From contig JASANG010002616.1 of NCBI GenBank assembly GCA_030248215.1, positions 1 through 64,000 on the forward strand: 64,000 nucleotides of DNA, written 5' to 3'. The notes beneath the pieces were generated by a model. The model was not told the origin of the DNA, made no database searches, and saw nothing but the letters and a program-made list of their open reading frames with translations. Both the position numbers and the translations under genes were made by a program. Shown in pieces: positions 1-12,400 of this stretch. This stretch comes from Enoplolaimus lenunculus (taxonomy: Eukaryota; Nematoda; Enoplea; Enoplida; Thoracostomopsidae). How positions within the stretch are numbered: position 1 is the stretch's first letter; each line of letters starts with the position of its first letter.

Positions 1-500
1 CGGCAGTCTACACTGCTTGCTATTTGCAGCAAAAACGTATGACTGTATCTTATACTATTATAAACGTCCAAAATCACTACATATTTCTCTTTCAATTATG
101 TTCAAAACACTAAAAATAAATGCTTCAAGAAACCAAATTAATATTAAGACCCGTGTAGAAACATTAACGTAATGAAATTTAACTTCTTGTTGAAATACGC
201 ACTTAAATATCCGACTCCGAGCCAGCCACTCAATTATAAAAACTGCGCTATTTTTGGTATTCCGTTGATCCCTGAAATATACACATACACATTATATATT
301 AATATTTGATTCGGAGAGTTCCATTCCATACAAATACGAGTTGGTGGGGGGGCAGTGTTCACACCGACCGACAGAAGTTGTACAAATACCGATACTGATT
401 TTAGTAATATTGGCGTATCGGGTATCATTTCGCTATCGTTTAACAACGATTGATACTGGTTAACAAACACTGGGAACATCTGTAACTTGTTATTTCAATC
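1..500. other. Intergenic, nothing recognised
   Basis: AT-rich DNA with no exon, RNA gene or repeat that I recognise. The small ORFs here lack recognisable domains. Confidence 0.5.
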
Positions 501-504
501 CCCT

Positions 505-586
505 TGTCAAGTTGCACCACGGTTCCGGTTCCGGTAATTTATTCAAATTCCGGTTCCAGCAAATTGTAATTCCGATTACACCCTGC
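505..586 (-). mobile_element. Family E (hAT-type) fragment
   Basis: CCGGTTCC repeats end in TTACACCCTG, the family E terminus. The other end is not clearly present, so this is a short internally deleted or truncated copy. Confidence 0.55.
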
Positions 587-652
587 TATATATAATTAAA
601 TATCTTTTTGTATGTATATATATCTATATATGTATGTATATATTGAAGCAAT
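586..652. repeat. TA-rich simple repeat
   Basis: TATA and TATG dinucleotide-type repeats, including TATATATCTATATATG. Confidence 0.8.
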
Positions 653-851
653 AATATCACATTTTCTAGCGACCTCTGAAAAAGAAACATAAGAAACAAC
701 ATTAGACAGTTTGAAAAGTACACAATTTCCAACAGCAAAACACAAATCAGTAGGAATAATCTGTGAGAAAACAAACATCAAATCGTTTAAAATTATACGT
801 CAAACTTTTATACTGCAATGTTAGTTTAGGTTATTTGATATAAAATCACCT

Positions 852-1548
852 GCCAATGTTACTTTTAGAGGCGTAACAACCGATTAAGCGTATTCCTAAG
901 CCTAAGTCTAAGACTATGAGTTGCAAAAATGAGTTCCTAAGCCTACGCTTAAGCCTTGCAAAAATGTATTCCTAAGCCTAAGCCTAAGATCAAGTCTAAG
1001 CCTAAGCCTAAGATCAAGTGTAAGCCTAAGCCTAAGCGTTGCAAAAATGTGTTCCTAAGCCTACGTTGCAAAACTGTGTTCATAAGCCTAAGCCTAAGCG
1101 TTGCAAAAATGTGTTCCTAAGCCTACGTTGCAAAAATGTATTCCTAAGCCTAAAGCCTACGCCTAAGTCTAAGCCTAAGCGTTGCAAAAATGTATTCCTA
1201 AGCCTAAAGCCTACGCCTAAGTCTAAGCCTAAGCGTTGCAAAAATGTATTCCTAAGCCTAAAGCCTACGCCTAAGTCTAAGCCTAAGCGTTGCAAAAATG
1301 TATTCCTAAGCCTAAGCCTAAGTCTAAGCCTAAGCGTTGCAAAAATGTGTTCCAAAGCCTACGTTGCAAAACTGTGTTCATAAGCCTAAGCCTAAGCCTA
1401 AGCGTACCAAAAATGTGTTCCTAAGCCTAAGCCTAAGCCTAAGTCTAAGCCTAAGCCAAAACCTAAACAAAAAATGTAATCTAGAATCTAAACCTACTCG
1501 TTTATAGACCCACCAGAAACCTGGACGCCCCTAAAAGTAACATAGGCC
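852..1548 (+). mobile_element. Family B telomere-repeat element, long copy
   Basis: The ends are an inverted pair: GCCAATGTTACTTTTAG on the left and CTAAAAGTAACATAGGCC on the right. The interior is almost wholly GCCTAA (TTAGGC) repeat. It is organised as a higher-order unit of about 54 bases (GCGTTGCAAAAATGT plus TTCCTAAGCCTAAAGCCTAC and more), tandem three times with a few variants. ORFs across it are repeat translations. It has no coding capacity. Confidence 0.88.
1030..1465 (+). repeat. TTAGGC-type minisatellite with 54-base higher-order unit
   Basis: CCTAAG hexamers are interrupted regularly by GTTGCAAAAATGT. The unit between successive GCGTTGCAAAAATGT blocks is close to 54 bases from 1,177 to 1,300. 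It forms the interior of the family B element. Confidence 0.9.
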
Positions 1549-1900
1549 AAACCACCTACAAAAAGTGCTGTGAATGCACTCAGTGAAGCAGTCCGGAATT
1601 GATAGACATCAGGACGCAACCAGAATCACAAACCGCCGGAAACAAAACCGGAAAATGTAATTAATACCGGATTTTCTACCGGAACTCAATAGTAAAAAAC
1701 ATTACTGTTACCGAAAAATTAATTTTAGCACATCATGACTGAAATTATGACTGCTAACCAATAGCCATACGATGGTTTCCCAATATTTGTCTGTCGACAA
1801 TCTTGTTAACCCGTGGTAAGCGACTGCTTAAATTGTGACAAACAACTGCAATTTTTGAATTTTGAAGAAATTCGGTGAAATTCGAATACCGCGATGACGC
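1549..1900. other. Intergenic, nothing recognised
   Basis: No exon or clear repeat boundary. Weak CCGGAA-rich sequence around 1,630-1,690 may be a decayed family E piece. Confidence 0.4.
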
Positions 1901-2056
1901 CAGGATGCAACCGCAATGTACAATTTACCGGAACCGGAATCTGAAAAAATGACCGACCAAATTTTAATCGCGGAGTTTTTAATTGCAGCAAAAATTTACC
2001 GCAACCGGAAGGTGAAAAAATGCCGGAACCGGAAACAGAATTCCAGTTGCACCCTG
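1901..2056 (+). mobile_element. Family E (hAT-type) non-autonomous element
   Basis: Starts CAGGATGCAACCG and ends GTTGCACCCTG, an inverted pair. The interior repeats ACCGGAACCGGAA motifs next to both ends. Confidence 0.75.
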
Positions 2057-3396
2057 GGTAGCGTAGTACTCCTTCCATTATTTATTCAAAAATAAACAAC
2101 ATTCGTCAAACTGTGATCAACTTGCTTTTGAAGCACAAAATTATTAACATCGAGAAAACCACGAAAAATCCAGTGAACAATACGATTCAATATCGGGCCA
2201 AGTTAGGATTACGGGGCTATTATTTTCGCTCACGCTTAGACTTAGGCATACACTTATTTTTACGCCGAAATTTATAAGCTTAGCTTTCGAAATATACTGA
2301 CTGAGATACTATTATGCCGCTAAAATAACGCTGGTCATCTTTACACGGCCTTGCAGCGTTACTGTAACCCAACAAAAGCTGCGACCGTACTCTCGGGCAC
2401 ATGCAAACATTTACAACACAAGTATACCACAGTCGTAACCGGATGCTGATTATTTTATCGAAGCCAGATATCCGGCCACACCCACCCTGTTGATAATATA
2501 TTTAAAATTTAGCTCTTACCAGCATCGCAAAAAATTACAAATATTAAAGCGAATCCGGCACTTGTAGATTCCCCCATTACACAAAGGCTTAGGTTTCGGA
2601 TTAGGTTTAATAACAGACTTGTCTACGCCTAAGCTTTTACCAAACATCCGCGACTTTAATCAAAGTTTGCCCACCAGTTCGCTAAACAGATTCCAAAGTT
2701 TCGATCAGTACTCGACAAAACCGCAATAACCATGTAAGTATCATTCACTACAGACTGACCACCATATATAACATAACACGCACTCTTTTCAACTAATTTT
2801 GACGCATTTTGCATAACAAAAATCAATAACAACTAAAACCTATATTACTCGCCCACAAATGGCCGAATATTTTACTCAATTCCTATACTCGAGCAAATAT
2901 TACAACACTGATCTGAGTAATTTTTGTACTCAAAAAAAAACAAATTGAAAACACAACACTGACATCAAAATTACACGTCGCCGCAGAATTCACTTACCCA
3001 AAATACGTATCATGTGAATTATACGAGTTTATTTTTCTTGCGAAATATACCGTCGAAACAACTGAATAACAAACACAGAGTGGCAAAATTAGATTCATTG
3101 TTGAAATTTTATCAACCGAACTCATATAAAACATACGACAATTGGATGGACGACAACTGGTCGACCGACAACTTGTAATCCGGAATCTCGTCGACTCGAT
3201 TATTTGTTGCCCATCGTTATGCTTAGGTTTAGACTCAAGTTTACTTTAGGTTTATCCTTAGAGTTTAGGCTTAGGATACTGTCGAGCCATAAATTGTCAT
3301 AGATTCTGGCGAAACGTGTGACAAGCAAATTATTTGTATTTTGAAATTTGTGTTTGTTTCTGCTCTTTGCGCATTCCCTGAGTACATTCTATTTAC
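2057..3396. other. Intergenic with degenerate TTAGGC patches
   Basis: No gene recognised. CTTAGA/CTTAGG-like patches at 2,230-2,250, 2,585-2,630 and 3,215-3,285 look like eroded family A/B arrays, but no terminal repeats can be paired. Confidence 0.45.
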
Positions 3397-3640
3397 GGCC
3401 AATGCATATAACTGGGCCGGAACAGTAGTATAAACATATTCCTAAGCTTAAGCCTAAGCGTAAGAATAAGAATATTCCTAAGCCTACGCCTAAGCGTAAG
3501 AATAAGCATATTTCTAAGCCTAAGCGTAAGAATAAGCATAATGAGCCTATACCTATGCCTAAGGAAATACATTAGTCTAAAATTAAGCTTACTCTATTAC
3601 ATCCCACCGGAAACCATTCTGACCCTGTTCTATACATGGA
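3397..3640 (+). mobile_element. Family A telomere-repeat element
   Basis: The left end, GGCCAATGCATATAACTGGG, pairs loosely with the right end, CCCTGTTCTATACATGG. The interior starts ACAGTAGTATAAACATATTC and has two blocks of GCCTAA-type repeat separated by GCGTAAGAATAAG spacers. Confidence 0.8.
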
Positions 3641-4058
3641 ACCTATTTACAATACAGAATGTACACAAAAATTTATACTGTACGCACCCTGCAGGCAAGA
3701 TGTAACCAGAATAAAAAAATACCGCAAGCGGAATGGGAACGTAAAAACAATGCCAAATTTCGCACCGGAACCGGATAGTAAAAAAGCACTAGCTACCGAA
3801 ATATTGATTTTAAAAAGCACAATTCCGTTTGAAAAAATGTTCCATAATACGACCTTTTTTCAACATTATTTTCTCATCATACTCAACGTTGTACTATTCA
3901 AATTCTAGCGTTCAAGAAATAGTTGAATATAACAAAATTCTGTGCAATTTCAAGATGCTGCTAGCGTCACTCTTCACTTATTAAATCAAATATTTGTTTA
4001 AACGCTTAACTCTAACTTTTGAACGACTAAAATAGCAATACCTTATACACTGAAACTA

Positions 4059-4229
4059 GCTCATGTATAGAACAGGGCCGGATCGTTTTCCAGAGGGGCT
4101 GTAGTAGACTCAGTTTAAGCTTCGACTCAATTTTTTGCTTAAGCTTAGGTATAGGCTCATCCTTACGCTTACACTTAGGCTTAGGAATACGCTTATACTA
4201 CTGTTCCGTCCTCGTTCTATACATGGGCC
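4059..4229 (-). mobile_element. Family A telomere-repeat element
   Basis: CATGTATAGAACAGGGCCGG at the left and GTTCTATACATGGGCC at the right. The interior reads as TTAGGC repeat on this strand (CTTAGGCTTAGGAATACG). Confidence 0.88.
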
Positions 4230-4464
4230 CTGGAACTGATCCCTTAGAATTTCAACTACCACAATTCATTCCTATAAAAGCCTGTACAAATTCAATAAAG
4301 TTAAGCACCAAACTGTTTCAACCACCTGTACAAAGTGGAAAACAGGCCTTCATTTTATGGAACCCAAACGGTAAAATATTTTTTATTTTTCATTCTAACG
4401 GCTGAAATAGGTTCGCTATAATTCCACGCACCCATTCTGTATACGCACCAGAGATGAACATATG

Positions 4465-4623
4465 GGCCAATGTAAAGAACACAGGCAGAACAGTATTATA
4501 AGCATATTTTGAAAGCTAACGGAAAAATGAGCAGATTCCTAAGTCTAGCAAAAAAATTAGTCTCAAAGCTTAGTCTTGCATAGTCCCACAGAAAATGTTC
4601 CGCCCCTGATCTTTACATGGGCC
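4465..4623 (+). mobile_element. Family A element, array mostly lost
   Basis: The ends are GGCCAATGTAAAGAACACAG and CTGATCTTTACATGGGCC (subtype II ends with CGCCCCTGATCTTTAC). Only a few CCTAAG-like units remain, so the ends are kept while the telomeric cargo is nearly gone. Confidence 0.8.
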
Positions 4624-4734
4624 AAAGTATGGAATATATTTGGGCTGCAGTTAATATGAGTGTTTCGACTTCTACACAGAGATGGAAAACAGAACTGAAT
4701 AGTGATCGGAATAACGGAAACGGATATTGAAGTG

Positions 4735-4870
4735 AGTTTCACTTTCTCACATGAATATTTATGCTAGGATTCGAACTCCAGTGACTGGACTGGGAGGCGT
4801 ATACCATCACCACTCAGCTATAGGAGCTTGACGCTCGAGCACGAGGGGCTCTCGTCTTGTGGTGATTTCA
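4735..4870 (-). repeat. tRNA-derived SINE, copy 1
   Basis: On the minus strand an A-box-like TAGCTGAGTGGT and a B-box-like GAGTTCGAATCC are spaced as in a tRNA. A leader, ACGAGAGCCCCTCGTGCTC, comes before them and AATATTCATGTGAGAAAG after. The same order occurs at 31,448-31,610, which shows a dispersed family rather than a tRNA gene. The stems do not fold into a functional tRNA. Confidence 0.75.
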
Positions 4871-4904
4871 CGGTGCGATATATGCTAATTAACGTATATA
4901 CACT

Positions 4905-4948
4905 GCGCTGAGTTGCCTACAGGCAACTCAATGAGAGAAGGGGTTAAA
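4905..4948 (+). repeat. Short dispersed repeat with CTGAGTTGCCT palindrome
   Basis: CACTGCGCTGAGTTGCCTA, then GGCAACTCAATGAGAGAAGG, recurs nearly unchanged at 54,078-54,122. The inner GAGTTGCC and GGCAACTC can pair as a hairpin. Function is unknown. Confidence 0.65.
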
Positions 4949-5675
4949 TTTAAATTAATTTTTCAAAGCTGTATTTTGATGTTCACGTCCAATGAAACTG
5001 TTCAAGGTTACCAGTACGCCAAAACCGAAATCGATTGTTTAATTGAAAATAGTTACGAGGAATGGATTAAAATAGAAAACTGACATTGCTCTGCCCTTGA
5101 TATTCCACGACAGCTCAAATCAATAGACGACAAAGTTCAAAAACGCGAAAGTGTTTACTGACCATAATTTACATAAACAATAAACGCAGTTTCTGTTCTG
5201 TCAATTTCTATTGTTATCTATAGGGTTCTGTTTAGTAAACGTAAACAAAAAACTAGGTTTGTTGCTATTTCAAGTGAAACATTTGTTAGAAAATGTTATG
5301 GCCTTAAAAACGAAACCGCAAAATTTAAATACTTCCCAATTAACGTGTTCAAAGATTTTCTAAACAAACGACAATCTTGATTCTTGAGACTCTGAGTCAA
5401 ACATGTTCGGCTCAATTTGACCAATCAGCATTTGTTGGGTTCCTGCCCTGAAACAACCAAAAAAAGCGTCGCTTGCAATACCATGTGTATCCGTTATTTA
5501 AGAAGCGACATTATTTAGGCACCAAAAGCTAAATCGAAAGCGAAGCTCGCTAGTGATGCCAGCGAAAATTCGAAATATTTTCGCACTGACACTAGCAGCA
5601 CAGTTCAACATGAATCATGTCATTTTGCTATGCTATAAAAACTTAATTTTTTCGCAGTTGCAACTTCAAAGAAGG
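4949..5675. other. Intergenic, nothing recognised
   Basis: No gene or repeat recognised. A 50-codon plus-strand ORF (4,931-5,083) begins inside a repeat and shows no domain. Confidence 0.45.
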
Positions 5676-5684
5676 GTATGATTC

Positions 5685-6025
5685 CTTTACACCCCTCCCC
5701 CCAGCAGCAGCCCTTTGTGGTACTGGATATACGCATTTTCATGGTTTACCGAACTAAAAAGGGTGTATGTCCAGCTAAAGATGCGCATTTAAACGCTTTA
5801 CGGAGCAAAATGGAGTATACCCACCTGGACATACGCATTTTAAAGCCTTACGGAGCAAGGTGCATGTCCACGTCCATTCGGTCAGATGCATTTTAGTGCT
5901 TTACCGAGCAAAAAGTGTGTATGTTCAACTGGATATACGCTTTTTAATGCTTCACCGAGCAGAAAGGATGTATGTTCAACTGTACATAGGTACGCATTTT
6001 AATGCTTTACCAAGCAAAAAGGGTG
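5685..6025 (+). repeat. Minisatellite of about 60-70 bases, five to six units
   Basis: Imperfect tandem units built on GGTGTATGTCCAACTGGATA, then TACGCATTTTAATGCTTTAC and CGAGCAAAA. The units differ by substitutions and small indels. It lies just downstream of the STAG gene, next to the family G element. Confidence 0.85.
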
Positions 6026-6029
6026 TAGA

Positions 6030-6300
6030 CAATGGCTGGGTTTCTAAAATCTTACTTAAGTATTTACTTAAGCTATACACTTAAGTAATTACATAAGTCG
6101 CTATTAAGGAGACACCACGAGGCTACTATTTCAGCTGGACCAAGGTTTGTATACTTGAACGATTAATTTGAAATCTAGCACCTTTGATAAACGGCTTAAG
6201 TATTTACTTAACTTAATTCCGCTTTCAAAAACGACAAAATGGCTAAGTAATTACTTATACCAGGTGATACTTAAGTAGGGTTTCAGAATCCCAACCAATG
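6030..6300 (+). mobile_element. Family G inverted-repeat element at the 3' end of STAG
   Basis: The left end CAATGGCTGGGTTTCTAAAA pairs with the right end TTTCAGAATCCCAACCAATG. Subterminal ACTTAAGTA repeats occur in both arms. The STAG reading frame runs into its right end. Confidence 0.85.
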
Positions 6301-6421
6301 TTGAAATTAACATACACACTATCCGTTGCAGAGTCGGACAAAATGCCTTCAGTCAATGCATCATGACCAAGCTGCGGTTGCTTGAGTAGTGTTGAAGTGG
6401 CCGTTGGTGCAAACGGAAGCT
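6255..6421 (-). CDS. STAG: STAG exon 29, probable last exon, tail inside a mobile element
   Basis: Opens [20 protein letters not shown], resembling GPLPAPQLTSTVLRE just after the tail region of human STAG. The acceptor is GTTTTAG, and the phase joins exon 28. Read straight on, the frame enters family G element 6,030-6,300 and stops at 6,255-6,257, ending [15 protein letters not shown]. Alternatively a GTATGT donor at 6,315 ends the exon at 6,316 and a further exon lies downstream, but I found none. No AATAAA is visible on this strand just past the stop. Confidence 0.6.
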
Positions 6422-9400
6422 CTAAAACACAACATTCCTCTTTATGATTTGCACTTTTGTCAAAATTTTTGAAATAGGTTAAAAGCTAAGCTGTCGTTTT
6501 TAAACGAGATTTTTGCCCACAAAAATTAGAAACAGCTAAATATTTTAATATTTTTACATACCATAATCTTTGCCACTGAAAGTAGTCCAAACATGCGGCA
6601 TAAAAATTAGTTCGCAAGCAAGACCAAAACTGCATAAACAACAGCTTGGAAATCTAACCATTTACGGCAGCAACACGAACAAAAATAGCAACTAAGTATT
6701 GGCACCAATCGCGGCCAGAACATAAATTCTGTTAAGACCGTGGCGACTTGACTGTCAGCACTAAACTTGCGAATATCAAACTAACCTGTTGCAATTGCAC
6801 TGATTTCAGCTGCAGAAGATCTGGTCGACCGAGTCCCGTGTCGTTTACCGGCAACAGTCGACTGACCCCCACCGGACACTCCGGTATTTCCGGTCGCGGC
6901 AGGAGTCGAATGCGTCGACGTGGCTACCAAAGCGGTTGCAGTGACATTAGCAGTTGTTGCCTGCGCTGTTGTTGTGTCATCGCCCGCTTGAAGTGAGCTG
7001 CGATATCCAATTAGTGGTTGCCATTCTTCGCCTTGTGGAAATCCGTTTGGTAGCTGTCGGTCCAAATAATTTGAGCTAAAAAGTTTCGAAAGACACTGGA
7101 TTGATTGCATACGTACGATTTCTCGTAGATTCCAAAAAGAAGTTCAATTTACCCAACTGCTATGATCTGGGTTCTACCAAATTACTGTGCTAACCAGAAT
7201 TCCTAAAAAGTCAAATCCCGTTGATGTTCCTGCTTCTGTTATGATGTAGTTTGTGTTAAAAGCCTAATTGGGAATCTACACTTAGCTGTCGTTAGTCAAG
7301 CACAACCCTGTACAAATAGAATATGAATTGCGTCAATGGAATATAAATTGTCCAGACAGAAAGAAACCCATTCTACAGCAAAAGCTATACAACTTAAAAA
7401 CGTTGTCAGTTCGCAAAATAAGTCATTACGAATTCTTGATTTTAAAGTACCACAAATAGGTCATAATTGAACTACATAAAAGCGTAAAAAATTCTATTTC
7501 TAAAAAAATTATTAGCGACGAAGAACTAACTTACACAGCTTTCTTGTCAGATCTCATCAGCTTGCAAATAAACTCCGCTAATATATCCATAAATGGTAAA
7601 TTTAGCGGCGCTGCGTCGTCTGGTTCACTAGGTAAATGTTCTTCTTTGAGACCAAACAGTATTCCTTCCCTAAAATATTGGCAAATTCTACACCGGTACA
7701 TCACAACGCACCAAATATTCGAGCTTAGTACCGTAATGCACCAAATATCGAGCTTAGTACTGTATTTCAATTTAAAAGTAACTTAAGTAACTTTGAATTA
7801 ATCGTAATCTCTCACCGAAACGTCGTCGTTATTCATGTGTTAGAAAACACTCCTTTTGATTTCCATTCTAATTCCCTAAACGTAGGGTGGTGCGTTGCTT
7901 TTTGCTTATAATATGTCAATCAATGTCGTCCGAATTCGCACTCAAATCGCCGTGCAGCGCCGGACACAACCGCAAACTGTTTTATTAATAAAAATTTAAA
8001 CTTGCGGCAGCGAACGGCGCCATGCGACAAGTATAGGGTCAGCTTAAAGAATAGACTTTTACCACTATAACGTACTTATGAATAGTAGCAATAGCTTCAC
8101 GATATTTCAACTGATCTGGACCAAACGACAACGCAAATTTTCGAGCCAATTCTCTCAGCGACGCAAAACCTTCTTCAAAGCGGTCATAATTCGCCGGTTC
8201 AGCGCACAAATGTTGATCGCGAATTCTGTCACAAAAACAATGAAAATAATAAACTTTCTTTAGCTATTTTATCCTTTATTCTCCTGCATAATTTGATTTT
8301 CAGTTGGAAACCGGAAATGGAATTAAAACATACATATTATTATGATAACAACCAAAACTTAACAAAATACCTCTAAACCGCGCATATATTTTACGATTTG
8401 TCTATACTGCTGTCGAGAGATTGGATTCTAAATTAAAGTTTATATATCTGCCCAGTGAACTCTCGCCAGGCACGCTTCTAGTATAGACGCAAAAAAAATT
8501 TTGTTCAGGTACGCAGCATCGAACCATATTTCTTGCGGCCGTTAAACCTGGCGTAAATTATATTTTAAAAATCTGCAAATCGTAAATTTTTTATGTTTTT
8601 GCAAGGGGGCTGGCAAACTGATTGAGCTCCTTGTTTCAATAAAAAGTCTTTCGAAAAAGAAAACTGAAAACATACTCAGTGTACGTTGACGTTAGAGCAA
8701 TTGCCATGGTCCTAGCACATCGGATACGGTTAATTTCACGACATTTTGCCAGCGTGTATTTTATAATATCTCCATAATCATTGTAAAACTAAAAACAATG
8801 AAAATAATTGACCAATGTTAGTAATAACAATTTAATGGTTGGTTTTCAAACAGACAAACAGTGGCAGGCGCTAATTATAATTTTTGCACAGTACCAGAAA
8901 GGACTCCACTTAAGACGGTGCCATCGTATGCTACTCTTTAGACGCCGAACACATTTAAAGTTCCGTTTTCATTGCCTTACTGTTATTTTGGAAATAGTGA
9001 TGACGCTATACATTTTAACTCTTTTTGTTATCCGACACCATGAAACAACATCAAGAATTTGTCAATGAAAACATTTCGATTTATGGCGCTGCCCGGTGCA
9101 GGAATACAATTATAGCGCTACACTAAACAAACTTCATGTTTTATTACCTTATAATACTGTTTGAATATATTAGCAGCGAGTTTCATTGGCACAACGTTGA
9201 AAACGATTAGTTTACAAAACGCAGCGAGTATACCACGGCGACGGTGCAAAAGTTCAATTTGGGCATGCTCGTCACCGAGATCTGAAAGAAAATATTTCTC
9301 ACACTAAAATTGCCAAATTAAGAATCCCAAAATAATGAGGTTAGCGGTTATAAGAGTGTATTCAACCGCACAGTTTGCAAAATACAATTATGCCAACAGT

Positions 9401-12400
9401 CCACCAATTCTTTTTACGTCGACGAATTTCATCTCAAATCAGTTGTAAGTAGGATTTAAACGTGCGCGTTTGATATATACAATGTTTCAGAAACAAATGA
9501 CGCGTAAGTCATCTGGTTTGCAAATCAATCCTAACATCTTCACTCATTCAAACAACAACAACTCGGATTGGCTTTGATTCCAGACATGTATTAACAAAAA
9601 CGATGATAAAATGAAGATTAAATCCACAGATTCCATCTATAAAAATACCGCATGCCTTCAACATTTTCGTCATCAGCGAACACGTGTCCAACAACGAAAT
9701 CATCCAAAATGCAACATCGATCGTTCGAAGCCTCGAGCATCAACGGAGCCAAATTCTTGTTGCGTTCGGCTAAACGCGGCCCAAATGTAATTAACAGATC
9801 GCACAGCGTCAAATACGCCTGTAAACAATACCAGTCAAGATTAACATTCAGGCACAAAACACATACCCGGCTGTCAAACACATCGTGCTTTTGGTCCAGG
9901 GTACAACTTGATACCAAAAAATAAAATGACATACGAGCACTTCAATATCCGACTCAGGCATAGAGTTTTATGTTACACTTCTCAGCGATACCTATTTGGC
10001 AATGTAGACTACCGAAGCCCGATACCTGGTTGTACCAAGTTTCGCAAGTATACATATATATAAATCGCTTTACACTAACAAAGAACGTCGACAGAAACAT
10101 TACACAAGAAAACTGAAACAAACACTAACCGACTCAGCTATTACTGATTCCATTGACAACATTTCCTTGCATATATACGCGAGATCTTCACAACGTTGTT
10201 TCATTTTCTCCAAAATTTCAGGTTCCTGCAATCAAAAACAACATCAATAATACTATTAATAATGAAAAATAACAATACGTAATATTTAAAAAAGCAAAAT
10301 TCCCTATCCCATTTAACCATTCAAAAAATTAACGACAACGATTGAATTCACATTTTCGAAAGACTGATATTTTTCTGTTGGAAAAGGCTGTCTATCACTT
10401 CCCCAAGATCCCTTGCAAAGATATACAGAATTTACAATTTGGAGATTTTTTAAATTACATTACGCCACATTATCGGTCTACAAGATTTCCGTGCGGTTAT
10501 TTCGCATTCGCATTAAAGTTTTGAGACGAGTGAAAGAGTTTAAGTAGTACGCATGATTATTAAAATGATTCAAGTCAAATATTCAACAAGAAAAACATCA
10601 ACAAAAGAACTGTATCCAGTTCTATAATGCGTTTGCAACAACTTACTATATGCTGTAACTCTAGAATTTTGTTGAGATCCCACATTAAAGATACCGCACA
10701 ACATTTGACTGCTTTGTTAAGCACCTGAAAACAAAATTGATCATTCAGTTCTTCGTAAAATATAAAACTGAAAACTGGTACTGTCATTTTAAACCCTGTA
10801 AATCGAACTAAATTGACTGTCCTTCATACTAAGTAACACTCCGGACCGGAACTCATACAAATAACACAGTCTTACTTCTGCCGGAAACCCTCGACTATCT
10901 TCTTCATTTGGGCGCAGAATTTGAAACAACGGCTCCCAAAAATCCCATCCACATAAATCGTGACAGCTGAAACAATATCGTGTTATACTGCTTTCACTGT
11001 TACTACTTTAAAAAATCATAAGTGATAGCTGAGCGGGCGCCCAAAATGAGTTCCGACTTCAATATTACACCACATAGCGTGACCAGCATACCTCTTTGCT
11101 ATTAAAAGTATCTAATAAAACCATTCAAAAACTAATTTTCCAGTAATTAATGTCGCTCACCGAACAATTTATAAAATAAAACCTTAAAGCGTCCAGCGTC
11201 CGCCCATTAGCGTCATTGTAAACAGAGCAATGTTCGCAAGACTGCAGAGGACAATTTTATCAAACTAAAGAATAACCAACTAAATTGAACCAACTTGTAA
11301 AACGATTCAACTTTCCGCAAACTGACCAACAAATTGAACAAATCTTCATGATCAACTTCTTCCTAAAACAGCAAACAAAACATTCAACAAAAGAAATATA
11401 TTGTTTCCAATCGATATAAGTAAAGCAGAAATGACACACGTACCTAATTTGGCCAACTTCCCAGCATTTTACCAGCAATGCAGTTAAACTGTTATTATGC
11501 TACAGTTGGTCACAATTAAGTTCACCTGCAGACCAACGCGACCGTATGCGCACGCCAATTAATGTTAAGCACCGGCGCGCGTAACGGCAAACCATGTAAT
11601 ATAAAACCAATTAAAATTCTTACAAAAACATTTTATGTCAACAGCAAACACAAGCAGAAATTAGTAACCGCAGTCGCTCGCACTTACGTGTGTCTGCCTG
11701 CGAGAATTCTGCACTTAATTCTGACCGCAACAAATCCCAGCATTCCTTAAGACAACAAAATTAAATGCATATAACGCGTAATTTAAAGAAAATTTATAAT
11801 AAAAAATATTGAGAACACAACTAAACCAAAACCTAAACTGAAATCCATACCGTTGAAACAATATTTTTCAAATTATCTCGAAACCGGTAATAGATTGCAT
11901 CTATCAACCTTCGGAGCGCAGTTGCACATTTACGTTGCAACGATCCTTCCGCAATCAGTTTTTCATACACTTGACTGCATGCGAGCAATACTTCGTCTTC
12001 TGTATGTTTATCTTGTGCTTCTTCAACACGCGTTAATAACTCATCCAATGACTATAATGGTACAAAATTAAAAATAATACGTTCCTGACTATGACAAATC
12101 AAGCGGAGTCTATAAATAAAGGAAGAACTGAATTTGAAAGAACCCTCTGCTACATGAACGTTATATTCTATAAAATGGCCTTCAATCAGGATGCAAGCGG
12201 AATTAAAATTAACAGAAATGAATCTAAAGTAATATGTAACTTAAAATATTATAAAAGCAACGTAAACCTTTATCAGAGATAAAGCTTATTCGCAGTGCTC
12301 ATTTCTTATATATGGCATTTCAATTATCACAGAAACAGGGCCCAGTGTTACTTTTAACTTAAGACCAGAACTCTAAATTAAGCATATTACTAAAAATAAG

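Noticed and set aside
1039-1383. ORFs of 91-114 codons on both strands
   Set aside because: They are translations of the GCCTAA array inside a family B element. Period, composition and openness in several frames follow from the repeat.
852-1548. True chromosome end or fusion point
   Set aside because: The array is bounded by inverted ends and lies within ordinary sequence. The units are also heavily varied, unlike fresh telomere repeat.
4735-4870. Functional tRNA gene on the minus strand
   Set aside because: The same leader, head and tail recur at 31,448, marking a dispersed SINE.
4931-5083. 50-codon ORF ending YQYAKTEIDCLIENSYEEWI
   Set aside because: The composition looks protein-like, but the start lies in a short dispersed repeat (also at 54,078), and no domain, splice site or neighbour supports a gene.
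6748-6996. 82-codon plus-strand ORF rich in Arg and Ser
   Set aside because: It is the antisense shadow of STAG exon 28.
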